NCBI GenBank assembly: GCA_035236585.1
Contig: CP141128.1
Span: forward strand, 32,780,684-32,844,683
Direction: 5' to 3'
DNA from: Warburgia ugandensis
Taxonomy: Eukaryota > Streptophyta > Magnoliopsida > Canellales > Canellaceae
DNA length: 64,000 nt
In this document: positions 12,809-24,008 of the stretch, piece by piece
How positions within the stretch are numbered: position 1 is the first letter of the stretch
Layout: each line of letters begins with the position of its first letter
Translations under genes and position numbers: made by a program
Notes under the pieces: model-generated
What the model saw: only the letters and a program-made list of their open reading frames with translations
Told to the model about the DNA's origin: nothing
The model's database searches: none

Positions 12809-13450
12809 ATCTGAAGAAGTAATTGGGAGTAGCTTTTAGTTTTATAGAAGTAGACGAGGCTTATGGAGGAGAGAGTTTGATGAGGACTAAGGTAGTACGA
12901 GCTAGCTTTACTGACATATATTTCGAAACACATTTTGAACTATGGGTTATGTTAGGACTGTATAACTATTAAACTTTGGACTTTCCTTATGACTTGGACT
13001 TATATACTATATGAAATAAGTACACTGGACCATGGACTGTGACTGGAGGAGATTTTGGGTAAATGATGATATTTTAATATTTGTTTGTTCAAAATTGTTG
13101 CTTCTTTTAAAAATTTTGAAAGCCTAACTATCATGGGTGTGAAGATAGCATCGCCAAGTGTATTGATGATAAATGTGAAATTATCAGGTGTTGTCGCACC
13201 ACATGCAATAAATGTTAAAGTACAAAAAAAAAAAAGAAGGAAACTTTGTTAGATTTTTGGTAGAAATGGAAATTCTATTTCACCATTAAATCCATGTTTT
13301 TGTGAGAGTTTATGACAGCTCAAGTTTTTCCAAAAGTGATTCTTAAAGGAAATATGATGTTATTTGTTTTTCAAAAAGAAATTTTCATAACAAGGGATCC
13401 TAGGTAGTTAAAAATGATTTAAAAATGTATTCAAAAGCTAGGTCATCACA

Positions 13451-13928
13451 GATTTGGAGTTCCAAGTTGAGAAACACATCTTTCTAAAGGTGTCTCCAAC
13501 CAAGTCCATGATAAGACTTTGGCTGAAAGGTAATCTAAGTCCAAGATTTGTGAGTCCATTTTAGAAACTTGAGATGGTAGGTAGAGTTCCTTACAGACAA
13601 GCATTTCCACCCTCATTGGCACTTGTACATGATGTATTTCATATATCCATGTTTAGAAGTATATCCTACACCGTACACAAGTTTTCAATCATGTGCAAGC
13701 CAACTTACTATCAGATCTGACATTTTAGGAATGCCCAATACTAATCCTTGATAGGAAGGAGAGGACTTTACGAACTAAGGAAATCCCCCTTGTCAAGGTT
13801 CTACAGTAGCATCATCACACATTCGAGGAGGCCACATGGGAGGTCTAGGATGACACGAGATAGTGATTACTAGAGTTGTATAACTTGCTTACACATGCTT
13901 ACACAATTTCAGGGATAAAAGTTTTGTA
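13451..13928 (+). pseudogene. Element E integrase C-terminal remains
   Basis: Directly after the cluster the plus strand reads DLEFQVEKHIFLKVSP, then LKGNLSPRFVSPF, then a VPYRQAFPPSLALVHDVFH segment. This is the GPY/F-type C-terminal integrase domain of plant chromoviruses. Further on, FYSSIITHSRRPHGR near 13797-13842 corresponds to a decayed chromodomain-like tail. Stops are present. It ends just before the PPT, as expected for the 3' end of pol. Confidence 0.7.
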
Positions 13929-13940
13929 AGGGGGAAAGAG
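13929..13940 (+). other. Polypurine tract of element E
   Basis: AGGGGGAAAGAG lies immediately before TGTGATATTTG, the start of the 3' LTR. It is the expected plus-strand priming site and fixes the 3' LTR start at 13941. Confidence 0.75.
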
Positions 13941-16900
13941 TGTGATATTTGTAAATATCCATTTACAACTAGTAAATAAACAAAATCACAAAAAGTAGGG
14001 TAAATTTTTTCCTTTCATTTCATACCAATTTCACATTTTTTAAACACTCTTTACAATTAATCATGAATAAATAATCCATTTGAATAATGTATTGGAATGT
14101 GAGAGAAAGTGGAAGTATGTTTAGGATGGGGCATCTCCTAGGTGAAGGTGTTAATTTGTTGGTGGATGGATTGGATCATCCTGATCCCATCAATAGATTC
14201 CCACTCAAGTAAGAGGTTTATTTACACTAATAGATGAACAAGGATGGAAGAGACACCTTAGATTGTGTACTAACATGCTAAATTAGTGCATTAATGTAAT
14301 ATTCTCTATTTTTAAAATTTTAGAAATGCTTAATTGTGTACAATTTTGGGATTTTGTGTGAATTTGGAATTTGAAAATTTTAGAGATAAAAAATGGCTAA
14401 TTATTTTTATTTATGTATTTAAGTAAATTAGCAGAAGAGGCAAAATGGTAATTGCACATGTGAGCCATATGAAATCATGCCCTATAATCCATGATGGGAC
14501 AGACATTTAATATGTATGGTGATGATTACCAGCATTTATAGTTGGTAATCATTTCATACTAAATATAAAATAGATTTTTATTAAAAAACAAAAATTTTAA
14601 AAACGCATTAATGGGGGACATTAAATACGCCTCCCCCACCATTAATGCTTGCTCCAAATTCTACACTGCCATAACTGCTCCCCCTATTCCCCATGTATGC
14701 ACATGTAAAGGAATGCTCCTCCATCTAGCCCACTTGACCTGAGGTAGGCCTTCTCTTTTTCCCCCTTCCCATTTCCATTGAATTTAAGCTGAATTTTACC
14801 ATTTTTTACATTGGAAAACAGTGTGGATTGCCATTTCTCGGTGAGTGTATATGCATTACTATTGTTGTAAAAGTAAACCAATGAAACAGTGTTAGATGGA
14901 TGATCTAAACCATTCATCATGTGCATGATGAAACAATGAACAAACCCATGAAACCTCATGATTTTCTGATGATTAGGGACGTTGAAAAATAGTAAAAAGA
15001 GAAATTTTATAAGCATGGTAAAAATCAAGTAAAAAATTTAGAAATATGCAAAATCAGTTGATGAGAAGGTCATAAAGTGAATGTACGTGAAAAATTGATC
15101 AAAATGGTGTAAAAACTGCAATTTTTTGGGCACCTAGGTGTCGCCGGTGGCAACCGGCAACAGCAAACCAGTCGAATGCCTTTGTGATGCACTCAGAGAT
15201 GGACAACATGTAATGCGCATGGGTGTGAGTGGTGGAACGCATGTGCATCCCAGAGATCGTGATGCATGCAGAGGTGCATTACAGCGTGTTGCGTGCATGT
15301 TTGTCCTAGTGATGGTGAAACTCGAAGGATGCATCTCGTATGTGCGTCGCACGTGTGTACGTTTCTGTGATGGTGATGCATGTGGGATGAGTCCCATACG
15401 TGCATTGTGGACCCGTGACACCGTTGATTTGAAGTTATTTTTTTTGAATAATTTGGACCGTTCATTCACAAAAAACTTGATTTTGGGAGCTACAGAGGTC
15501 CAAATCACCATCCGGAAGATCCTTTGCAATTGTCTTGATGATACAGAGCTATAATTGAGATGAAAACTTCAATTTGACCACTTTTAAATGTGTCAAATCA
15601 CAAAATTCCATTAGATAATTAGATTAGGATGACCAATGGATGATCAGCCTTGGAACTTGATTGTATGCAATAAATACTAGATGATCTAGGGGATTAGTAG
15701 AGTAGATCTCATGTGGTTGTCAAGAAAAGTAATCTTGGTCATTGGTCTGATCAGGTTCCTTATGATTGGCTAATCAGAGAGTGATCTGACCATCAAATCA
15801 ACATGTAATCATAAAGATACATGTAAATCGCTAAACAAATATTGAAATTAGATGTGTCATGATGAGAATGATTAGAATTGAGATCAGATGTTAATTATAA
15901 GTGATAAAGAGATATCCAATAGTTGGATCATCTCCAAACTTCATGAGATGTTAGAGACTAACCCTTTATTGATTAAAAGACATTAATTGAAGGAATTATG
16001 ACATAGATTGGTGATCAAAGACACTAAGATTGTTTAGATGTTAGAAAAACTAACATCTAGCGCAAGATTTCCTTAATGGAGGGTTAATTAGATGATCTCA
16101 GGCATTCATCTAAGATTAATTGCAAGAACAAGGAAGTTATCACTTGGATTTGTTTATTTTTATAATGTGATAACACTAAGTGATCGATGGCTTATGATGT
16201 GACAGGTACTTCAGAGTGCATGACATAGCTTATGTGCCTGATTGGAGCACTGCATTTTGAGGTAGGTGATTACATTTGAGATTTTACCATGATTTCTTAA
16301 ATCATGATGTGTTACTTGAGAAATTTGAAGTATGGATTTTATGACTTACTACGTTTGCATGAGATTACTTTTCATCGTGCATTGCTGACATGTTTGCTAC
16401 TCCTCTTGTGCATGATTTATACACTGCTTTTTTATACATTTTATGTGGCATCAATTTGATTAATTGAGGATGTTATACACTAGTTTTTATGCATGATGTT
16501 GATATACTGAATTACTTTATCTCCCTCGATTTGGTTTAATCAAGAATGATTATGCACGGATTTTGATTCTTAATTCATGATTTTGTGATTTATGATGGGT
16601 ACTTCTGCCCAGTGGGTACTATACTAGGAGGGTAATAGGGTTGGCCACCCACCCTCTAAACTTGTGAATGATAGACACCAGCCCTGGTATGTGGGTAACT
16701 GCATGCGATTTGTGGTAGTCATGAGCAGGCCACCCACAAGAGTCCAACTAGCCCCATGCATGGCAAACAATAGTCTCCCATTTTGATGTCAATGGTGAGC
16801 GGCAGTAGTTGACACTCTAGAGTATTTCCATTAGAGCATAGTAGCCCATGCATTTATTATGCATGTCCATGCAATGCATGTGGGTATGTATACCAACAGT

Positions 16901-17301
16901 GTGATGGGTTATGTAGGGTGAAGCCTATGTGGGCAACCAAATTTGGGCGGGTCTATGGGCTAGGCAAGCTACCTTGTGTGTGAGCTATAGGCAAGGGACC
17001 CTAAGTTTGGGATGAGTACTCATTATCATTGATATGAATATAGTTGAGACCCTCTCAGGGCTTGATTGTGCATGGTGCGCAATTTATCATGACATGCATT
17101 CATATTATTATATGGACACAGACTCTTATTGCTTATGATGGATGCTTATCCATATGTTGCCCATGCCATGATGATTTCATTGATATCAATTTATTCAGAC
17201 TTATGATTATCATGTGTTACTCATTATGACATTGATATTTGAGCCGCATGATTTTACCATATTTTCTTTTTGAATGTGATCACCTACACAATCATAGCTT
17301 G

Positions 17302-17333
17302 CTGAGGCTTTGCTTTGTTTTGCAATGCCTTAG
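17302..17333 (+). other. Variant LTR hairpin with compensating changes
   Basis: CTGAGGCTTTGC and GCAATGCCTTAG pair over 12 positions with one mismatch and one wobble. The site, preceded by CATAGCTTG, matches the CTGAGATATTG/CAATATCTCAG hairpin of other LTRs, but several stem pairs have changed on both sides. Confidence 0.6.
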
Positions 17334-17590
17334 ATTTGAAGTGCGATAGTGCCAAGGGAAAGTAGGTGGAGTAGCATTGATTGGGCAAGGACTTCGAGGA
17401 CCATCTACAATTTGTATTTTAGGGACTAATTTAGTCTACATCTCTTAAACTTGTGTTTAGACTTGTTGGGCTATACATGGATGTTGACATTTTGGATAGA
17501 TTGGACCCACACTATCTTTATAGTGTACTTTTACTTGCCGATTTGTATATGATGTGGTGATCATGGATGGACCTTGGGGGATTTTAGACA

Positions 17591-17626
<36 letters not shown>
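17591..17626 (+). repeat. (ATT)n microsatellite
   Basis: About 12 perfect TAT/ATT units near the 3' end of the E 3' LTR. A shorter run of the same unit lies at 17817-17836. Confidence 0.9.
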
Positions 17627-17955
17627 CTTTTCACGATTGTGTTTGATTTGTCATGGTTTTAGATTGAGCATGCTCAGCTTATCGACAATTTGATTTTGTT
17701 TATTATCATGGTTTTGGATCTTGGATGACCCTTAAGGATTTCTTTCAAATGCTCTATTAATTATGTTAATTGTGAGGTTTTATTTTTAGGGATCTCAGCC
17801 ACTTACAGAAAACCAATTATTATTATTATTATTATTGGATAAAGGTTTAGAAAACATGGGGTTTCACAGTCAACCTAAGGGAAGAGGTATAGATGTATGG
17901 ATCATAGTGTAGGGGAAGGTGGACTAAGAAGGAGACCCACCGTTGGATGATTAAT

Positions 17956-19154
17956 TGGTGGGACGACTAATAAGTGTCAAATTTTATATAAAAATGACCT
18001 GATTACTTGCCCATGCATTATAACTTCTAGCACTAAATTAGGGTTTTTGGCCTCTAATTATAACACATGCATTTCTATCTAATAAACCAAATATTTGATA
18101 ATTTGTAGTTTTAGAGACTAATCCATGATATGTATGAAATAACCATATTTTTCTATGATTTACTTAAATTTTTTGTCTTTTCTAGAAAGTGAGTAGATGA
18201 TTAGATGGTCGAGATTGATCGACATAAAATTTGAAGATCAAGATCATAAGACCAAGTTGAGGCCTAAATGTCATCAATCTAAAGTAAGATGAAGCTCACC
18301 TTAGGGCAAGAAAAGTATAGAAATGGAGAGGTCAAAGGTGATTAAAGTGGGCCAATGCACAAGCCATGCAAAGTCTGCCACATTTGCATGGAATTTACTT
18401 AAGTCACCTAAGCTATATAAGCTATTAAGAAGGTGATAAGCTAAGGAGCCTGGCTAAGCCATCAAATCCAGCCAAGAAGCTAAGCAAAATGAGCTCTCAA
18501 AGCAAGCCATCAAGCCAAGCTAATGGAAGTCCATGATTGGAGGATAATCTAAAGCAAATATCGATGGGATTTTTAAGAGGATAATGAGATGATATATGGG
18601 TGAAAATCAATGAGAAAGCATGCATGGGGACCAATAGGAAGTGCCCACCTTTTTTTTTTTTTGTCATCTTATTTTTCACCTTTTTTCTCTCTCTCTCTCT
18701 CCATCTCAACTTACATGATTCCCATGAATTTTTACTTAAGGGAAAGTCTTCCACCTAAGACTCCCAGCGTTCTAAAATTCACCCAATCACCATTCCACTG
18801 TCCCAACTCCATCCTAGATCTACCCAATCACCTCACTTCACCTCATTCCCTTTCTTTCTAGTTATCTTTCCATATCTCTTCATTTTATCTTTCTTTCCCT
18901 AACCATCAAAGTGTTCCACGTGAACTACTTAGGATGAAAGGAGCTCCATGCCTCACTCCTACTTTGCAGGAACTCCCTTCCCTCTTATCTTATCTTTCTA
19001 TCTCACCCTTTCCTATTTACTTATTCCTCTTTCTTTCCTTATCTCCCCATCCATATTTCCTAATATTTCCCATCACTTTCATTCATTTTCTAGGACATTA
19101 ATGTGGAAATCCAAGAAGAGAGGAGTTCCACACATAATGCCTATTTTGTAAGAA

Positions 19155-19252
<98 letters not shown>

Positions 19253-20878
19253 ACATCATCCACCCTATATCCTTTGCCACTTCACCTCTTTCCATCTTAT
19301 TTTGATAAGCTTTCTTATTTCTTGGCCCAATTTTGGATCAGATCCAATCTAAGTTAGCAAGAGACCAAAACAAACAGGAAACTCTAGGGGCTTTTAACAT
19401 GGAAGAGTTTTGGAGAGGGAGGAGTTCAATGCAATCTACTTATATCCCCTCTTTCTCTTCAATGCATAACTCTCTCCTGCCCCTTTAAAAAGTCTCCACA
19501 CCTCCCTCCTATGGGGTTGGCTTTTCCTTCTTTTGTCCAGCCTTATGCCCTCTTCTAGGAAGTTGTATCTTCTTGCTTACCTTCAAGGTGAATAGTGTTG
19601 TGTTCTTTTCTTTACTTGTTAATACCTTACTTTCATTGCTTTTCCTTGCTTTCACTTCTTTGCTTTTTACATTGAGTTTTTACTATTATTTTCCTTGTTT
19701 ATTTATCAAAGATCCAAGCTTATTCTTCTTTAGTAGTGATAGTGAAGAGAAGAGGAAACTTAGATCATTGATTTCCCTCTTTGATTCTCATGTTTTGCTC
19801 CTTTACATCCATCTAGTTTTGTGCTTTGTCATAATTGCTTAGGTCAACACTTCACTCATCTTTTATCATAGATTTCTTCCTTCATTCTCTTGACATGCTA
19901 GTTTACTTGAGTTTATAAGCATTGGAATTGGTTGAAGTGGATGTTTAGATCATGCTTTTTGCTTTTGAATTGGATGCACTTTTCAACTTTACACTTAAGT
20001 ATTATGTGTCCAATTCCTGATGTAATTTAGTACTAATTAATGCAAATCTTTGAATATTTTTGTTAATGATTGTTTCTGATATCACAATGCTTCAGATCTT
20101 AATGGTTATCTTGCATGGAAAGTGTTGATTCAATTACATATTTATGTTTGATGCGTTTCATGTTTTCAATTAATTGAAATTTGGAATTTCTTACTCGGAA
20201 CATTGGTTCTTGTTTCTAGACATCTAGATATCCCATTCAGGGGAATCATTAGGAACCCATTTAGTTTAATTAGTTTTTTATTTAGTGCATAACTTAGGTT
20301 GTGTGATTAATTGCAATAAAAGCATCAAATCTAACAACTTTTGGACCTATGTGCACCATCCTTGGGTCATGTGCATGATTCTTAGGTGAACCCTCGCTAG
20401 ATCTTGACCTATTTTGATTGTCTAATTCTACAATATTAATACTTAATTCATGGTTTGAATCTTAGTTTAGGTTTAGAAATTTTCTTCTTTGAATTTTAGA
20501 AAGTTTTATTTTTAATAAGTTGTATATTAGGAAAGTATTGATTTACAAAAGTTTCTATTTAAAGTAGTTACATTTAGTTGTTTAGTTAATTTATTCTATG
20601 TTTCTATAGTTCCTTGTTTGAATGCATGCTAGTTAGGTGAGTTTATATTTTCACTATTTATCTAATTTCTTAGCAAGTTTCCATTAGGTGTAAATTTTAA
20701 TTTTTGCATGTTTTACATTCCTAGATAAATCAACCCAATCTTTCTTATTTGGACAAGATAAGCAAGTTAAATAAGATCCATCAAAAATACATTTCCATGA
20801 GATTCATCGTGGGATGGACCTCGCTTGTGTGAAAATATTGCAATTTGTGCTTTTGTGTGTTAAGTCAAAGACACAACA
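17956..20878 (+). mobile_element. A-family LTR A1, plus strand
   Basis: Its left end (ACTAATAAGTGTCAAATTTT) matches the A3 start region (ACTCATAAGTGTTCAATTTT). Blocks such as AATGTCATCAATC (about 18270), a CACCATCC/TCATGTGCATGA block (about 20350) and TAAATAAGATCCATC (about 20770) follow in the same order as in A3. It ends near GACACAACA. It is about 1 kb longer than A3 because it keeps a pyrimidine-rich, microsatellite-bearing middle. No PBS or coding follows and no target duplication is clear, so it is a solo or truncated LTR. Confidence 0.6.
19157..19254 (+). repeat. Compound (CT)n(CA)n microsatellite
   Basis: About 39 bp of CT repeat run directly into about 58 bp of CA repeat, with one interruption near 19246, inside A1. 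Open frames encoding Ser-Leu or Thr-His repeats over it are repeat artefacts. Confidence 0.95.
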
Positions 20879-21324
20879 GTAGACCCTGAATTACAAGTGG
20901 GAACCATTAACAATTAGGGCCAAGCAGCATTGACCATTATGTAGTAGGGTATGATTGCTATTGGATTTCAAATAGGAAGTTATTACTTAATTGGGTCCAA
21001 TTGAAAACCACATAAATATGGTACAATTGTAACCACCTTGGAATGGGGTGGTCTTATTGAAACCCTAAGGTGGTTGGCTATCCCATGCATGATAAACCAT
21101 CCATTAGATGTTGCTCTAAGAGAGTGGCAACTGGTCTCATGCATGGGTAGCTGGCCATTTCTCATGCAAAGTAAAGGTGTATAAATAAGTAGCATGGACT
21201 GGGCATGAGGAATTCTTTCCAGGCCATGAGTCTAGTTTTTTGGGTGGGAGGAGAGATTGTAATAGCAAGGAGATCTAGAAAAAATGGAAAGAATTCCTAG
21301 GGGGTTTTATAGGCAGGTGAGTGG
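20879..21324. other. Unassigned spacer between A1 and A2
   Basis: I see no gene. A TATA-like word (GTATAAATAAG) is at 21179-21189, followed by a short G/A-rich stretch. This could be a fragment of another LTR, but no terminus is visible. Confidence 0.3.
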
Positions 21325-22094
21325 TGTAGCTTTAATATTAATTGCAAGTGCATAAATTAAAGTAGTATTGCACTCAAGAAAGGTTGATCCCACAAGGAAC
21401 CTCACAAATTTGTATGTTGGATGGATCTTATTTAAAGTGCTTACTTCAACCAAAGGTAGAGGGATTGAATTGGATTTGAATTTAAACTAGAAAAGCAAAT
21501 GACAAAAGAAAAGAAACATGCACGAAATTAAAAGTTACATTAAAAGGAAACTTGCTAAAAATAAAACCAAGCAATGGAGTTAGAAACTTACCTAATTAAT
21601 ACACATTCAATTAAAGGAAAATAATGGAAAACTAGAGTGAATTAATATAATCAACTCAAGTAAATATAATGAAAAGGAAACTTTCCTAATTTAACAATTT
21701 CTTAAACCTAAAACTTCCTAAAAATGGAACTTTCTAAAAATCAATAATGAAACTTTCTAAAACTAAACTAATATGTAAATAATGAACTAACTACAATTAC
21801 ACTAAAATTAAACCAATAAACAAAGCAACATCTAAAGAGACTTCACCCAAGTTCCATAGCATGATCCATGGCATAGTATGCATGGTTCATGGGTTACAAG
21901 ATGATCAAAATTCTAAAACTAGAAGATTAACTACATGCAATCTAATCAATCCACTTAACAAACAACTAAAAATCTCCATGGGTTCGAAAGGAATAAATCA
22001 AATAAGATGAATAAGGTGATGGAAATTAAACATGAAAATTGAGTGGCAAAATTCCAATTTTCAAGCACTTAAGAATTTCAAATCAAACCAAGCA

Positions 22095-23311
22095 TGGAAA
22101 ACAACTCATAAGTGTTCAATTTTGTATAAAAGGTACCCAATTAGTAGCCTATGCATTATAAAATATAATGTTATTTCTAGGGTTTCTCTAAAATTTTGTA
22201 ACACATGTATTTCTAACCTAATAATTCAAAAATGTGATATTTTGTAAGTCATGAGCTAATCCATAGTAAGCATGTGAATGAATATATTTTTGAAGGAATT
22301 AATTAGTTTTTTTCATCTTTTTTAGTTGTTGAGAAAGTAATCCAAAGGTCAAGCATGATCAAGATAAAGAATTGAAGTCATTCATGAGTTTTTCTAGCCT
22401 AACTAGGAAACCTAAGCAAGCCAAAGACTAAATGTCATCAATCAAAAGTGTGATGAAGGATCAAGTTCATCCTAGGGCAAGTAAAGAAGTAAGTGAAAGG
22501 TGCCAAAGGTGAATAGAAATGGACCCAAGCCCAAGCCATGTAGTTCCACCACCTTTGCATGGGAGCCATTTAAGCCAATTAGCCATTAAAGCCATAAAAA
22601 GGGTGATAAGCCATATGCTACTTAGGCCTTGAAGACAACCATTGAAGCCAATTAATCCACCAAGGAATGATCCATTAAGCTAAGGAGAGGATTTCCACAT
22701 GGAGACACATCATTGGAGCATCAATTCAAGCAACTTTCATATGTTAAAAGTGTGATTTTTAAGGGATTTTGAAAGATTACTGTAAAAGGTAAGATGATCA
22801 TACACTAAGATACCCATCAAGAGAGAAAAATCCACCTTCCTAACCCATTTTCTATCCATATTCCACCATTCATCCTAGGGTTCCATCTTTTGAACTCAAG
22901 GAGGGAGTCACTTTCAAAGAAGAGAGTTGTTTACACCCCAGCCGGCTTTAGTGCATGACCTAGGACTTGGAGCAATGTTGAACCCAGCCCTTTAGGATCG
23001 AAATTGGCGAGGATCTTTGCTTTTGTAGTAGTGGAATAAAAAATGGGATTGTTCCATCCTTGGCTCTCCCCCTCCTTGCTTAGTTCCCAAAGTTCAAGTG
23101 GTTCCATAATAAATAAATAAACCCTAGATCCAAGTCCCTGCAAACATGTAAAAGCCCTAGGTTTTCTTCCAAAATTTTCATCTTCACTTCTTTCTTATTC
23201 CCTCACTCTTCCCACTCTCAATCACCATCCAATTAGAAGGGAGAGATCTACACTTTCCTAACAAGGAAAGAGATGCCTCGCCCCTTCCTAATTTGGAAAC
23301 TAGTTAACCCA

Positions 23312-23391
<80 letters not shown>

Positions 23392-24008
23392 CATCCATAT
23401 TACATTGCGTATCACCTAACTTTCCTCCTTTATTCTCTACTTCAGCCCTAGATCTACATCTCCTCCAATAAATCTAGTCATCTTTCAATCCATGAACCAT
23501 GCGCACCATCCAAGGATCATGCACATGTAACTAGTTTATTTCCCTCTTTGACCTTTGGTTGATTTAATTGTTTAATCTCATTTTAGCATTTACTAATTAG
23601 TTGTTTGCATATTATTTTAGGTTTAGAAAATTTTCTTTTGAGCTTTAAAATGTTCCATTTTCAAAAAGTTTCTTATTTAGGAAAGTTTCCTTAATTTAGT
23701 TGCTTAGTTTAATTCATGTTTGTTTTGCATTATTTTATTTTGTTAATTGTATGTTAGTTAGGAAAGTTTGTAATTCCATTGCTTAGTTTTAATTTTAGCA
23801 AGTTTCCTTTAATTGTAGTTTCTAATTTCATGCTTTTACTTTCCTAGTTTAAATTAAAATCAATTCAACCTTGTCCTTTGTTGAAGTTAAGTGGTTTAAA
23901 TAAGATCCATCCCACATATGAATTTGTGAGATTCCTCATGATATTGACCCCACTTGCATAGATCTACTACAATTGATTCATGCACTTGTGAGCAATTTTA
24001 AAGCTACA
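22095..24008 (+). mobile_element. Solo LTR A3 (1914 bp) nested in A2
   Basis: It starts TGGAAAACAACTC and ends AAAGCTACA. CAAGCA flanks it on both sides (22089-22094 and 24009-24014), a perfect target-site duplication. Removing it restores continuity of A2 relative to A1. It has no coding sequence. It is the best-defined A-family unit in the window and lies in the opposite orientation to its host LTR. Confidence 0.9.
23314..23388 (+). repeat. (CT)n microsatellite
   Basis: About 75 bp of uninterrupted CT repeat inside A3, at the position equivalent to the CT/CA repeat of A1. A long CT tract thus recurs in this LTR family. Confidence 0.95.

Larger units (their letters stand above)
10514..13450 (+). 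mobile_element. Rearranged LTR cluster inserted in element E
   Basis: This block sits between RT/RNase H (ending 10513) and the integrase C-terminus (from 13451). It begins in mid-LTR with AGCTTGCTGAGATATTG and ends with a proper LTR end (GGTCATCACA). The same R/U5-type segment occurs twice, at about 10515-11015 and 12772-13450, each opening with the same hairpin. Between them lie an inverted A-family LTR fragment (from 11098) and a middle-LTR block with GGTCCGCCACCCC near 12110. No clear target duplication is visible. I infer a C-like LTR disrupted by duplication or deletion and a further insertion. E's RNase H and integrase core were lost here. Confidence 0.55.
1541..17868 (+). mobile_element. 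Element E: decayed chromovirus-like Ty3/gypsy retrotransposon
   Basis: The order on the plus strand is 5' LTR (about 1541-5576), PBS (5578), gag and protease (5620-7264), start of RT (9726-10513), end of integrase (13451-13928), PPT (13929-13940) and 3' LTR (13941-17868). Two insertions interrupt it: solo LTR D2 and a rearranged LTR cluster at 10514-13450. GTCA lies just outside both ends (1537-1540 and 17869-17872) and may be what is left of the target duplication. The protein remains resemble plant chromoviruses of the Tekay/Del type. Many stops and frameshifts make it a fossil. The LTR ends are the least certain part because the two LTRs have diverged strongly. Confidence 0.65.
13941..17868 (+). 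repeat. Element E 3' LTR (about 3.9 kb)
   Basis: It starts TGTGATATTTG after the PPT and ends GGGGTTTCACA. It has a GC-rich patch (15125-15420), a GGTTGGCCACCC block near 16645 shared with C LTRs, a variant hairpin (17302-17333) and ATT microsatellites. A second LTR-like start (TGTAATATTCTC) occurs at 14295, so part of this may be a nested solo LTR (14295-17868) instead of E's own LTR. Confidence 0.5.

Noticed and set aside
15134-15554. Pair of 131-138-codon open frames on both strands
   Set aside because: Both arise from the GC-rich patch of the E 3' LTR, where stop codons are rare; no domain.
19098-19357. Open frames encoding Ser-Leu, Thr-His or Cys-Val runs
   Set aside because: They translate the CT/CA microsatellite only.
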